From NCBI GenBank assembly GCA_030247885.1, contig JAPDRO010000019.1, forward strand, positions 558,001 through 622,000: a DNA stretch of 64,000 bases. The letters run 5' to 3'. Source of the stretch: Taxawa tesnikishii (nom. ined.) (lineage: Eukaryota > Ascomycota > Dothideomycetes > Dothideales). The translations under genes and the position numbers were made by a program. This document shows positions 44,115-55,200 of this stretch, piece after piece; the stretch's first letter is position 1, and the number at the start of each line of letters is the position of its first letter. The notes below the pieces were generated by a model, which was not told the origin of the DNA, did no database searches, and was given only the letters and a program-made list of their open reading frames with translations.

Positions 44115-47100
44115 ATGGCGGCCTATTCCGGAGTGTTCAACGTATCCGACGACATAACCTGGACGGAAGATAGCATCATAACATGGTTGCGTACCAAAAT
44201 AGGCGAGAGGTCCGACTCGTTCTTTAGGACGTTCTTCAACTGGAACGCAGATGACTTCCGCGCCGCGGCAACCACTACTATAGACAAATGCAGGAGTGCC
44301 GGTATAGACATGGAAGCCCCCGCCTCGGTGACAAGAAACTCTGGATCGAGCAACGCTTTAAAGCCGAGAGCTTAATGATAAATGACCCCGCCGACACATT
44401 CAAATATTACGGCGGAACGCAACCGCAATAGTTTACTAAGAGAGTGCTTCGTGGTCCAAACCGCACCGCGGAAGTTCTGGTAGACGTGAAAGGGAGCGTA
44501 CTCCAGGCGTGGATTGCAAAGGCATGGGGAGCCCGGAAGAAAGGAAACAAAGGTTTAACACCTACTCGCTCTACGCTACGGTCCCAGACTCGGTCGAGGA
44601 GCCCTATAGCAACATCGTCGTCTAGCCACCGCAACCGCAGCCCTCTCAGGTCACGTTTGTCGAGTTCAAGCCTTGGAGCCGATGACTTCGCAAACCTCAA
44701 CTTCGGTCTGTTACGCCCCGGTAATGAAGACGCGATGGATGTTGACGACCTACCGTTCGTGGTGCACACGCTACATGAAATGCCTCTCATCATTATAGTT
44801 ATCGAGCAAACCAGGCCGCATCTCCGCATTGACCGGAATGCCTATTATGGTCAGACTAGTGCGTTCCTTACACTAGATGGAGCTACTTAGTGGGACACGT
44901 TTACTGAGTTTCTGGGCACGTCGGGCCATGAGGATTGGCCAGTGTTTTAGTTCAATCCATGGGCTAGACATATACACTCTCGAGTCGATAACAGGTTCAA
45001 GCTTAGTACTATAGTGATGCAACTCTGGAAATTCTGGCGTGGAAGGAGCAGTGCTATCTAGCTCTTTCTCGCTCCCAACGAGGACACTGTCTAGCTTGTA
45101 CCCTACGAAGAGAAAGGTAAAGTCATTACGCTATCCTAAGTGGTATACTACTGACATGTCAATAGTTAAGACGCGCTTAGCTAACAACGTTCATGATGTA
45201 GTCATTTAGACTCTAGAAGAGCAACTCACGGAGGACGATTTGGTCCAATAGCGACTAGCGAATGAGGACGCTCAGCGGCTCGCGGATGAGGAAGCTCAGC
45301 GACTCGCGGATGAGGAAGCCCGGCGACTCGCGGATGAGGAAGCTTAGCAACTCGCGGATGAGGAAGCTTAGCGACTCGCGGATGAGGAAGCTTAGCGACT
45401 CGCGGATGAGGAAGCTTAGCAATTCGCCGATGAGGAAGCTTAGCGCGGCGATAAAGAACGCGATGTTGAAGAGACCGGATGGCCGTGGATGATTCCTGCC
45501 ACATTAGACGACGACATTGAGGTTACCGAAAGCCCTACCGCACCCTCTATCGATCTCAGTAGATACAACTACTCGAAGAATGAGGCACTATCGTCCGCGA
45601 AGCTGCGCCCTGAGATACGAGAGGGTTCAACCGAAGAAGCCTTAGCGAAGGTAACAGATCTAAAACAAATCGACGTCGATACCTGGAACGCTGTATGCAG
45701 GTTTTTCGGCCATGACCCCACTAACATACATCCAAGATCCGGCGTGTTCTTCCCGGGATAGAAGCGTAGTGCTAAGCTTCTGTTATACCAATTCTATACG
45801 GTTGGATGGCTTCTAAAGAGGCTACTACAGGGATCTGAATGCGTCTTTATTAGACACTCTATAGGCATAGGCAAGACAGCTATCGTCCTTGCACTCTTGA
45901 AGCTTCTAGCGAAGGTAGCTAAAGATGGAGCGGTAGGTGTCGCGCATCTATTGGATTCTAGCTTCTATCTGAATCCTAACGCGCTCACTCAAGTCGATGG
46001 ACCATTACGACGTACCCAATTAGGACCTATGCTAGTGATTACTCCTACCTACCTGTCATCCAACTGGGTCAACGAATGGCGCAAGTTTTCTACAGTTATC
46101 TTAGAGAAATCTACTGGAGTCAAGATGATTCTAATGTTACTAGTCGGCCTGTTAACTAACAGGGCTATAGAATCCGAATTCAAGGATTGCTATAGGCTTG
46201 ACGATGTGGTCAGGCCTGAAGACCTGCCGCCTCGAGAGTAGCTAGTAGCCACTTACGGATCAGAGGAAGATGTACCTACAACGATCACAGCCAAAATTCT
46301 GCTGGAACCTAATGCGTCACATAAACCTGAGCCGTGGCAATCGGAATGGTGTATGCTTACTACCCAGGCAATTGCGGTATCAAAACTCGCGGTTAAAGTA
46401 CTAGGAGACTCAAACGTCCACGGAGAAATCTACGCCCGTTGGAGTGTCGTCGCATTCGACGAGTACCATACGAACTGCAACCCTAATTCGTCTGTTTGGT
46501 CCAAGTTGGCGTACCTTCCTAGCGATCCGAATTTCATTTTCATAAGCGGAACTCCGTTTCCGCCGACGCTTGCTTTGGTCCCTCCTCTTCTCGCTACTTA
46601 CGCTCGCTACTATGAACCAAAGTCCGGAACAAAGTTTATAACCATCGCGGCGAGCAAATGGACCCCGAGCAACGCACGCACTACGAATCTACCGTTTCGA
46701 CCGAACCTTGCCCAAGCAAAGCAACGCGCTTTGTCTCGAACCGGCTTTATACCAATCGCTCAAAGTGTAGCGATTATCGACAAGGCTTGGAACAAGAAGA
46801 ACAAACTCTCCGATGCGATCGCCAAATCGGCACAGGATAAAGAGGACGAAGAGGACGAAGAGGGACGCAACAGTGATAACGAGCAGGATGCCCCCGGATA
46901 GTGTCCGCGTCGAGCTGACACTAGAGTTGCAACGTGCGATACAAGTCGTAGCGAAGGGCGCTGAAAAGTACATGATCTGCTTCCCTACGGAGCTTTGATA
47001 GTAGGTCGATCCAAATTCCGAGGGCTAACTAGCACTAGACTTCCTACCGCATGCCATATGGGATTAGTATTTTGACATCGACGAGAAGTTCCGTCGCGAC

Positions 47101-47872
47101 GGCCTAGGGGACGAATGGTTGCAATCGGTAAAGGAAGTCTAGACGAAGACTAACAAACACTCTAAAGCTCAGACGGAGTGGCTGTTCTTCTAGATTATTC
47201 GCAAATTTCGCATCTGGACGGTATTCCCTTGTCTGTACACTCTGATGGAGAACGACGATGAGATGAAGGCCGAGCTAAACAAAATGGACCGTGACGACGC
47301 GGCAAGGATTCTAAAGGGCGCACGGAATTCTACGTTATGGAGCCATATACACGAGATCGATCAACTCCCTCCGATGATGGCATTAAAGGACATAATCGCG
47401 CAAATACGTGGTCAACTCAACTTCTTTAAGAGGCCACGAAAGATCATCATTGCGGCTTTTGTACCATTCAACGTTATAGTGGTCTATATGGTAAGTAGTT
47501 ACTACTTACACGTACTAACAAACCGCTAATACTATCGTAGTACCTACTTTGGCTAGTAGGGCGGCCAAACTACACGGCAATTAACGATGAGAAGGACATC
47601 GCACTTGTCGCTTCATGGAACAGTCAAACCGAGCGTGACGAGTAGATTGCTAACTTCAAGACTACGACCCCTAGCTACAAAGAATAGCCTGGCATCATGG
47701 TCGCCTTAGCGACACAGATCGCGGCGGGCCTGTCCCTCGACCCAGCGGACGTGGTGATTATCGTCGATCCCGAGTTTGACATGGCAAAGGTTGAGCAGGT
47801 TATGGCTAGAGTGAGACGTATGAGGCTCACGCAAAGGCTCCCTACACTGAAGGGTTTCGTCTAATATGCAGT
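44115..47872 (+). pseudogene. SNF2-like helicase gene inside the inner transposon
   Basis: ATG 44115 (MAAYSGVFNVSDDITWTEDS) opens an N-terminal part, then a Ser/Arg-rich linker, an LADEEAQR tandem repeat (45,258-45,449) and a helicase core: HSIGIGKTAIVLALLK (Walker A) near 45,860, MLVITPTYLSSNWVNEWRKF, SVVAFDEYHTNCNPNSS (DExH) and FIFISGTPFPP. The second lobe near 47,700 reads MVALATQIAAGLSLDPADVV, then IIVDPEFDMAKVEQVMARVR, matching SNF2 motifs V-VI (AGGxGLNL, DxxWNPxxxxQAxxRxxR). One intron is likely around 47,491-47,541. TAG stops recur. Such helicases remodel chromatin or move along DNA; in a transposon it could aid excision or expression in heterochromatin, which is speculation. Confidence 0.6.
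45258..45449 (+). repeat. 24-bp tandem repeat, eight units
   Basis: Eight direct units of the type GCGGATGAGGAAGCTCAGCG plus ACTC, encoding LADEEAQR repeats. Units 1 and 2 keep CAG at the Gln codon, unit 3 has CGG, units 4-8 have TAG. The array shows the CAG-to-TAG change inside one locus. Confidence 0.9.
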
Positions 47873-48479
47873 GCTCCATGGTGTAACCTTTAGGATTGGA
47901 TGTGTAAGCGCCAGAATTCAGCCACTCATATCCGCGATTAGGTACACCGTGTGGCCGGACAGACTGGCCATGGTGGCAATTGAACAGGTACCTGGAGCGC
48001 AGATAGTACTTGGAAGAAGACATTGCGGAATAGCACGGAGGATCCCTTATGTCTAGCGACACGATTCGCTAGGTCTCATGCTTGGTTTTGCTTCTTTCTC
48101 TGCGATTATGAAGGTAGATAGACACAATGTCATTAGCTTTCTCATGCCCTTTACTCCGTCCGCGACATGTTGTAGTTCTTACTACGAACTATGAGTCGTT
48201 CATGATTCGAGAGTTATCAAACGAGTCGCAAGGCGACTTACATACTTGTAGTGTTCCTTTAGGGGTATAGGGACAGGACGTGGGAAGAGATAATCTAGGG
48301 TAGATCTAGACGCGCCGAATTGCAACACGAATCGCAACACGAATCGGCAAAAGACGAATCGGCGGAAGGCGAATCGGAAGATCTGATCTAATCTAATCGA
48401 GCGCCCGGGCGTCTGGGGTTAACCCTCTTCGGCTTATATATATGCGACTTTAACACGATAGTAGACATACACTGCCACC
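47873..48479. other. Inner transposon, spacer before the transposase
   Basis: About 600 bp holding the helicase 3' end and the transposase promoter, with a TATATATA box 35-45 bp before ATG 48480 and repeated CGAATCG motifs at 48,320-48,390. Confidence 0.5.
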
Positions 48480-51400
48480 ATGGTCCGACCGTATGCCTGC
48501 AGTGCATGTGGACGCGTGTGTAAACAATCGTACGGCCTACGGATGCACATCGCTACGTGCAGGGCACGCCATTCGTATAACCCCGACACGCAACTGTTAG
48601 CATAGAGGATACTACTCGTCCACTGACAACCGATATATCAACCGACATCACGGACGGAGAAACGGCTGCACTACAAATTGAAGATACACCGCAGCTACAG
48701 TTCAATCATATCAACGAAGGCTATAGTATACAAAACGTAACCGGCGCAACCGCAGACGATAGTGAGTTCGAAGAACTACTAGACGTTTTTCAAGACGTCG
48801 CCTACAACCTACCAACCGCGGAAGAGGAGGATGACCCATATAGAGACATACTACAGAGTTCTGCACTAGAGGACGAACGAGACAGCATTGGAACCGGCGG
48901 CTCTATAGCTTACGGTAGTAAGGGTAGACTGTCGTCGTCTACCTCGCGTATAGAAGGTGAAACGAGGACGTTTAAAGAAGTTACAGGGAGAGCGGCAGGT
49001 AGAGGAGTAAATAGGTAAGTGGTATTGCATATCAACACCGTTTCTCTAGGTTCTGACACAAACACATATGTACGCCTCCCGTATTTGCGGACCCGGAACG
49101 ACTCGCCGGCTTTACTAGCGATGCGGATGTTGCGTTCGCGAACTGGCTACACTAGGAAAACATATCCAAAAACGCAATCACTCGCCTAATGCGTAAACTA
49201 AGGCTACATGCGATCACGCAACACTTTAGCTAGCGTTCGGCGGCCGAACTCGAAGAGAAGATAGCTACAATGGGAAGAGGAAGAAACGTCGCACAATGGA
49301 ACATCCGGCCTTTTACGCTACCTTCGACGAACATATCACAGGGGACTAAAAGATACTACTTTCGATACAGACGAGTCGAAGACGCGATTCGGTTCTTCCT
49401 AGGGCATCCTAGTTTTAGTAACGACCTCCAATTCTCTCCTTACCAGATATGGACAGGCGATAGAAACGCGCGCAGGGTATACAACAAGATGGCTTCGGCT
49501 AATTGGTAGTGGGACACTCAAGAGTAGCTTGGCCGTGATGATGCCACAATTATACCGTTGATCGTATCCACCGACAAGACACAGGTGACGAACCATTAGG
49601 GAGACTAATTAGCTCATCTAGTGTACCTCACTATAGGCAACCTCATAGCGGATGTACGGAACTCTAACCAAAGGCCTGGATCTATGCTTCTTGCTTTGAT
49701 CCCGATAGTAAAAGAGAAGGACGCTACTACTCGAGCTCGTGTATTCCATGATTGTCTTAAGGTCCTGTTCGACCCTATTAAGGAGATCCTATACAATGGT
49801 AGCAGAGAGCTACCGTGCAGTGACGGATGGACGCGTCAGTGCTTCCCCATTCTCGCTGCAATGACTCTAGACTACGAAGAGCAAGCCCGGGTAATAGGGG
49901 TTAAGAGTGGTCGACAATGTACTATATGTAGCATACGTCCAGGTGATCGAGAGGACCTCGAAGCGTGGGCTCCCTGGAGGACATATGAGGAGACTCAACA
50001 GCAAATCAGTTACCAACGGATGAACCCTACCGACCGCGACCGAGAGGACTGGGTACACGATATCGACTCGTTCGCTTTCGGCCATCCATGGGTGAACATA
50101 CACGCAACAATGATGGTTGATATCCTATACCAGCTGCTTAAGGGCGTGCTTAATCACGTACGGCAATGGTTGATTGCCCTACTAGAGGACTTGCTTCCTA
50201 AAAGGCACGGCAAAATATACAAGGCGGCAATCGAAGAAGCTAGACAGCGCGGAATACGATTTCGAGGCAAGATACTACTAAAGGACTTCGTCGCAGATCT
50301 CATCGACAGGCGTTTTGCGGCAGTCTCGCCGTACCGCGGCTTACGTGTATTCGAGCAGTTATCAAGTAGAAGACAGATGACAGGGAAAGAGCTTAAGAGC
50401 ATCCTACGACAGCTACTGCCAGTATTTACCCCATTCTTGGAGGAGGCTAGAGCTACGGAGGCAATCCTATTTATACGCGCGGTCGTCGACTTTGTCTTAC
50501 TCTCGCTCTATCATAGTTATGACGACGACACCCTCCGCTACATGACGTTAGCGCTGTTTCGTATGAACTAACACAAGGAGATATTCCGAAGGTATCGGCC
50601 TAATACAATAGAAGACACGGAAGGCCATTTCAACTTCCCTAAATGGCATGTAATGACACACTATACGGACATGATTAGACGACTCGGATTAGCGCTAGGA
50701 CTCGATATAGGCCACGGTGAGCATAACCACGTAACGTTCGTCAAGTAGGGGTACAAGCGTACTAACAGGAAGGAGGGCTGGGAGGATCAGCTTACTATGT
50801 GGAACGATCGTAGTCTAAGCATGGCTGCCGAATTCGACATCGGACCGTACCTACGTAACCTTACTACAGCGGAGAAGATAGAAGAAGCAGATGAACCGGT
50901 AAGGCCAACCGAGGCAGTCAATGTGAAGCGTTATTTTGGGTGGCCGCCGACGGCGCGACTAAAACCACACGTAGCGCGGGAGAAATGGCGGCAAGTCAAC
51001 GAAGTGCAAATGCTCCTTGGGCCCACAGCCGGTGTCGTCTTTCGACAAGCGTTGGCCGTGTTCGTACGCGAATCGAGATCACCGGAAGCCGGTGCCACCT
51101 AAGCCAGCATATACGATCCTGATCGGTTGGAGGAAGACGACTCGTGGATATTGCCGTATTGGGTACAGTTTCACCCCTCATTGCGGTGTAGAAAAGCTAC
51201 TGGTAAAGATCCTGATGATCCCGATAGCACTGAACATGATATAGTCAGGTGCGCGCCGAACTGGCAAAACATCAATGGCAACGCAAGACATGATTGGATA
51301 TGGGTATAGGAGTACGCAACGGTCACCTCCGAGTCGTGCGACAATTCGGCAAACACTATATCCCAAGTAGCGTTCGACGGACGTCTGCCAGCGCGCTTGC

Positions 51401-51810
51401 AGCTCATCGTTACTATAGAAGACAGGCAGCGCGACAAAAATGGCAACATGACCACGCGGAGATACACAGGTGCGTTGGTCGATCTATATGCACCTAAGAA
51501 CCCACACGGCCGCGCAGATGCCGTACATGGGATGACTGTCATCAAGCCGATGCCACTACCACCTCGGAGAGGCTTACGACGCTTGGGTGGACGAAGAATA
51601 TATCCCTTGACCGGTATTTACTATAGTATCCACGTAGTATCTACGTTAGCACTATGGAACGACAAGAGCGGTGAAATGTATATTAATAATACTGCCGATT
51701 GGGAGACGTACAATTTCCTATGGAACGCGGACTGGGAGGAGGAGGCAGCTCGAATAGCCGTCGACTCGAGGAACGCCCGCATAAGAGCGGCGAAGGTTGT
51801 GACACACTAA
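48480..51810 (+). pseudogene. Plavaka-like (CACTA superfamily) transposase with N-terminal zinc finger
   Basis: ATG 48480 follows a TATATATA box (48,434-48,446). The N terminus MVRPYACSACGRVCKQSYGL, then RMHIATC, is a C2HC finger like that starting Plavaka transposases. Later blocks are PFTLPSTNISQGTKRYYFRY, MLLALIPIVKEKDATTRARV, ELPCSDGWTRQCFPILAAMT and DYEEQARVIGVKSGRQCTIC, then HPWVNIHATMMVDILYQLLK and GHFNFPKWHVMTHYTDMIRR. These match the order expected of Plavaka transposases (RxFHDxxxxxxxPIK, CxDGxxRxCFPxLA, DYEEQ, CTxC). The longest intact piece is 49,621-50,571. TAG stops split it elsewhere. A likely intron begins at 49,015. The enzyme would bind the TIRs and catalyse excision and insertion. 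Confidence 0.7.
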
Positions 51811-52104
51811 AGAGCTAAACACTACTCATAAGCAAGATGACCTTAGTATCTGCCGAATCGTTAACTCGCTCGCCAAACGAATCGCAAGGGTAGCGACTCG
51901 CGCGGTCTTATATACGGCTCGTATATTAGACGACTCGCGTACAGTAGGGAGATAGTAGGCTATAGTTAGGTTAGTAGCCGATTCGGTCAACGATTCGGTC
52001 AACGATTCGTAGACTAGGCGATGAATAGGTCTATAGGAAGAGAGTTATCGATTCGCTTTGCACAAAGTTATTATAACAATGTTTCTCGTAGTATAGTATA
52101 GTCT

Positions 52105-52192
52105 CGCATAACGTGGTATATATTTGTATAACGTGGTAAGCGTGGTAAGCGTGGTATACCTGGTATATACGGTACGATTATTCGTACTACGC
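52105..52192. repeat. Right subterminal GTGGTA repeats
   Basis: Repeated GTGGTA/GTGGTAAGC copies (AACGTGGTATATA, AACGTGGTAAGCGTGGTAAG) mirror the TACCAC cluster at the left end in inverted orientation. Confidence 0.7.
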
Positions 52193-52227
52193 TTACCACT
52201 AATACCGCGATCCGGGATTTCGTGACG
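52193..52227 (-). repeat. Right terminal inverted repeat of the inner transposon
   Basis: Ends CGATCCGGGATTTCGTGACG, the exact complement of the first 20 bases at 37,884. It is followed directly by the CT target duplication. Confidence 0.9.
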
Positions 52228-55200
52228 CTATCGTTTAGAAAGACGCTTTACCTTAAGTAAGCTCTAGAACTCTTACTCTTATAGTAGCTTTAATTACGTT
52301 ACTATATCCCGACTCGTTAAGTTATTGTTCGACTTTATATTATTCGACTTATAAAGTATAGCGTAGTTTATAGTAACTCTATAACTAGATTTTAATAAAA
52401 AGATAATTATCCCTTATAAAGACTAGCTTTATTTAGATCTTTACTACTATTAATTTTCTTACTATTTAAGCTCTCCTTAAAAGTTAGTCTAGTAAGTATA
52501 TTTACCTATTTCTATATATCTATTACGTTAACAAATTTATTTATATATAGGTCCTTCTTAAGAGTTGCTAGTATAGCTTTAGTAAGGTAACTCTAAATTA
52601 GCTCTTAATATTTTAAATATTAGGTTAACTAGGTCCTCTACTTTTCCTCGAATAGTTTTATTACTTCGTTCGAGTTAAAGTCTAGATATATTAGCTTACT
52701 AGTCTTATTAGATTTATATATTTTAGTAGCCTAACTATTAAGGAATAACTATAAAGTAACATAGACTAATACTATAAGGAAGGGTAATAATAGTCGAAAT
52801 AACTTAGCTATTAATAAATAGATACTAACTTAGCTTACTCTAAAGTATATAGACTAGATACTCTTTATTATTAAATAGCTAGTATACCTCTTAGCCTACG
52901 TTCGAATTAGCTTTTAGTATCTAGCGAAAAATAACGTTAATATACTTTTCTTATCCTTATACTTAAATAAGGCGTTTAGTATATACTTACGAGCTTATTT
53001 CTTCCTAAATACGACGCTATAATACTACGAGTAAACTAGCCTTTCGAGTATAGCCTTAATTAAAGTAGTAGTAGTATTCCTACTCTTATAAATAGCTTCG
53101 CGAAGCTAGTATACGCTTAGTATTATACTTATTCCGTTAGTCTTTTAATATCTTACCTTAAATCTTATACCTTTATATATAGTTACTAAAATACTTTATA
53201 GAGAGTTAGTCTTTAACTTTTCGTCTTAGACTCTCGCCTACTTGCCCTCGGCTATCTCGAGAAGTATAGCTTCTACTTATAAGGTAGGAAATATTAACTA
53301 TTTATAGTATTCGTTATATGTATAAGTAATAAGTTATATACGTACTTCCGAGTATATTTCGCGCTAGTCTAGTAGTATTACTTATCCTTTTTCTATGTTT
53401 ACGCTATAGTATTCTAGTTAGTTTAGTATACTACTATCTTATAAGCTACTTACTTAGCCGCTAGATTATAAAGAACTAATATTAATTACGTCGACGCTAG
53501 CGCCTATTATACTTACGTCTCGTTTTCTTTTTTAACTAAAAGGTATTTCCTTAGAGAACGTAAGTAATAGCGCTACTACTAATAGTATACTTACTTACTT
53601 CCTCTTATATTACCTCGGAAAGACTAGGGATATACGACTAGCCTCCGCTTCTATTAGTACTATTAGGCGTAATATTAGCGTACGTTTATTAAATACGTAG
53701 TTACTTATTATATGTCCTAAACTCTCCTAGTACTATACTACTAAGATATCGTACTTATATACTAGTAAGATAGTAATATATAAACGTAGAGTACTACTTA
53801 CTCTCTTAATATTAGTCTAAAGTAATAGTAGTAAATATAGTATAGGCTTTTATTAAACTAGGCGCGTACGGATTTAAGTTAAGTCTAGTAGTTTTAGCGT
53901 ACTAACTAACGTAAGGGAACGTTATCTTTTATAAGGAATTATTAGCTAACGCGATATTATATAAAGTCTAGTTCGTAGGATATAGTTAAGCTAACTAGCG
54001 TTTATTTAAAGTAAGCTTAGTAGCTAACTTACTATACTATTATTCGATATATAAAGTAGTTTTCCCTACTAGTAGGAAGCTAAGTATAAATATTAGGGCT
54101 TAAGTCTTTAGTAATATCCGACGATTTTAGCCCTCTAGGTACTAGGGTATTTAATACTACTAATTATATTAACGTTAATATAAGCTAAGCTTCGAGATAC
54201 TATATAGCGAGTAGTATTACTTAACGGAAGAGACTTAATAGACTTATATCTAATTAGTTAGCTATCTACTTAGTCGACTCGGAAATTAATAAGAACTCTA
54301 CTCTTATTTAACTTAAAACGTAAATCGTAGAGATTACTAACTTAGGACGTAAGTTACTTATATCGTCGAATTACTACGAACGATTTAGTAATCTCTTACG
54401 AGTTTACGTATCTATAGCGGGTAGTAATATACTAAAGGACTTAAGTCTCTTACCTTTAATTCCTTACTTATATACTTTACTATATCCTCTAAGTCTCGAT
54501 AGCGCTCTTAGTTAAAATAGTATACTTTTATATAAACTATTTATATAGATATTCTCTTCTTTATATAATACTTCCTTGTTTATATGCTTTACTTAATTAC
54601 TCGATATAACTCGGTAGAAACAAGTAGTAGTTTAATAATATACTTACGTAGTAGCCTCGCGTAGTTATAGATCCTATTATTATTTAATTTATTAGGATTA
54701 ATCTTCTTATTAGTTCTAGTATTTAGTTTATTTAAATAGTCTTATACGCGTCTCTTAAATCGTACCTCTTATAGCCCGGCGAGCTCCTCTATATAGACTT
54801 CTTTAATACTATTTCCGTTAATAGTTTATAGCTTCTTTATAGTTATTTCTAGTTAAAATACGCGACGGCTTACTTAGTATTACTACTCGAGAATAAGCGA
54901 AAGAAAGGCGTCGATAAGCTAATAACTTTTATAGACTAGCTAGATATATAGGCCGTTTATAGCTCTAGATATTCTAACGTAGTTAGTACTAGTAGTATAA
55001 TAAAGAAAGTTAAAAGTTACTTCGAGAGCGTCTTATATACTAAGACTACCTTCTATTACTACTCGTTATTTATCGAAGGGTAATCTCTAATCTAGTTATT
55101 ATCTTATCCGAGGAGATTAGCCTCGCGTTAAAAACTATAGTCGGATTTTAGTATCGATATAAATATATCCTAGTTTAAATCTTCTATTATAATTACGCTC

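Larger units (their letters stand above)
37884..52227 (+). mobile_element. Inner 14.3-kb TIR DNA transposon, Plavaka/CACTA-like, with cargo genes
   Basis: Both ends carry CGTCACGAAATCCCGGATCG in inverted orientation (20 of 20), followed by a further ~15 bp with four transition differences. CT flanks both sides (37882-37883, 52228-52229), and removing the element and one CT rejoins the outer copy exactly where the inner copy's own sequence predicts, so the ends and the 2-bp target duplication are well supported. CACTA-type transposons make 2-3 bp duplications. Subterminal TACCAC/GTGGTA repeats crowd both ends. Inside, in order: DUF6532-like gene (minus), unknown gene (minus), SNF2-like helicase gene (plus), Plavaka-like transposase (plus). 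Light RIP has hit it; all genes carry stops, nearly all TAG. Confidence 0.85.

Noticed and set aside
45226-45504. Minus-strand frame with PHPRVAKL repeats; CRISPR-like array
   Set aside because: It is the shadow of the plus-strand 24-bp coding repeat; units are contiguous with no spacers.
37884-52227. Polinton/Maverick or giant-virus-like element
   Set aside because: No protein-primed DNA polymerase, capsid, packaging ATPase or retroviral-type integrase is visible. The transposase and 2-bp duplication fit a CACTA-type DNA transposon.
37884-52227. Starship element
   Set aside because: No DUF3435/tyrosine-recombinase captain was seen at either end, and Starships lack long terminal inverted repeats with a 2-bp CT duplication of this kind.
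37884-52227. Reassigned or suppressed TAG codon as a coding trick of the transposon
   Set aside because: The nearby host genes use TAG as stop, and the 24-bp array and outer copy show the CAG-to-TAG direction expected from RIP.
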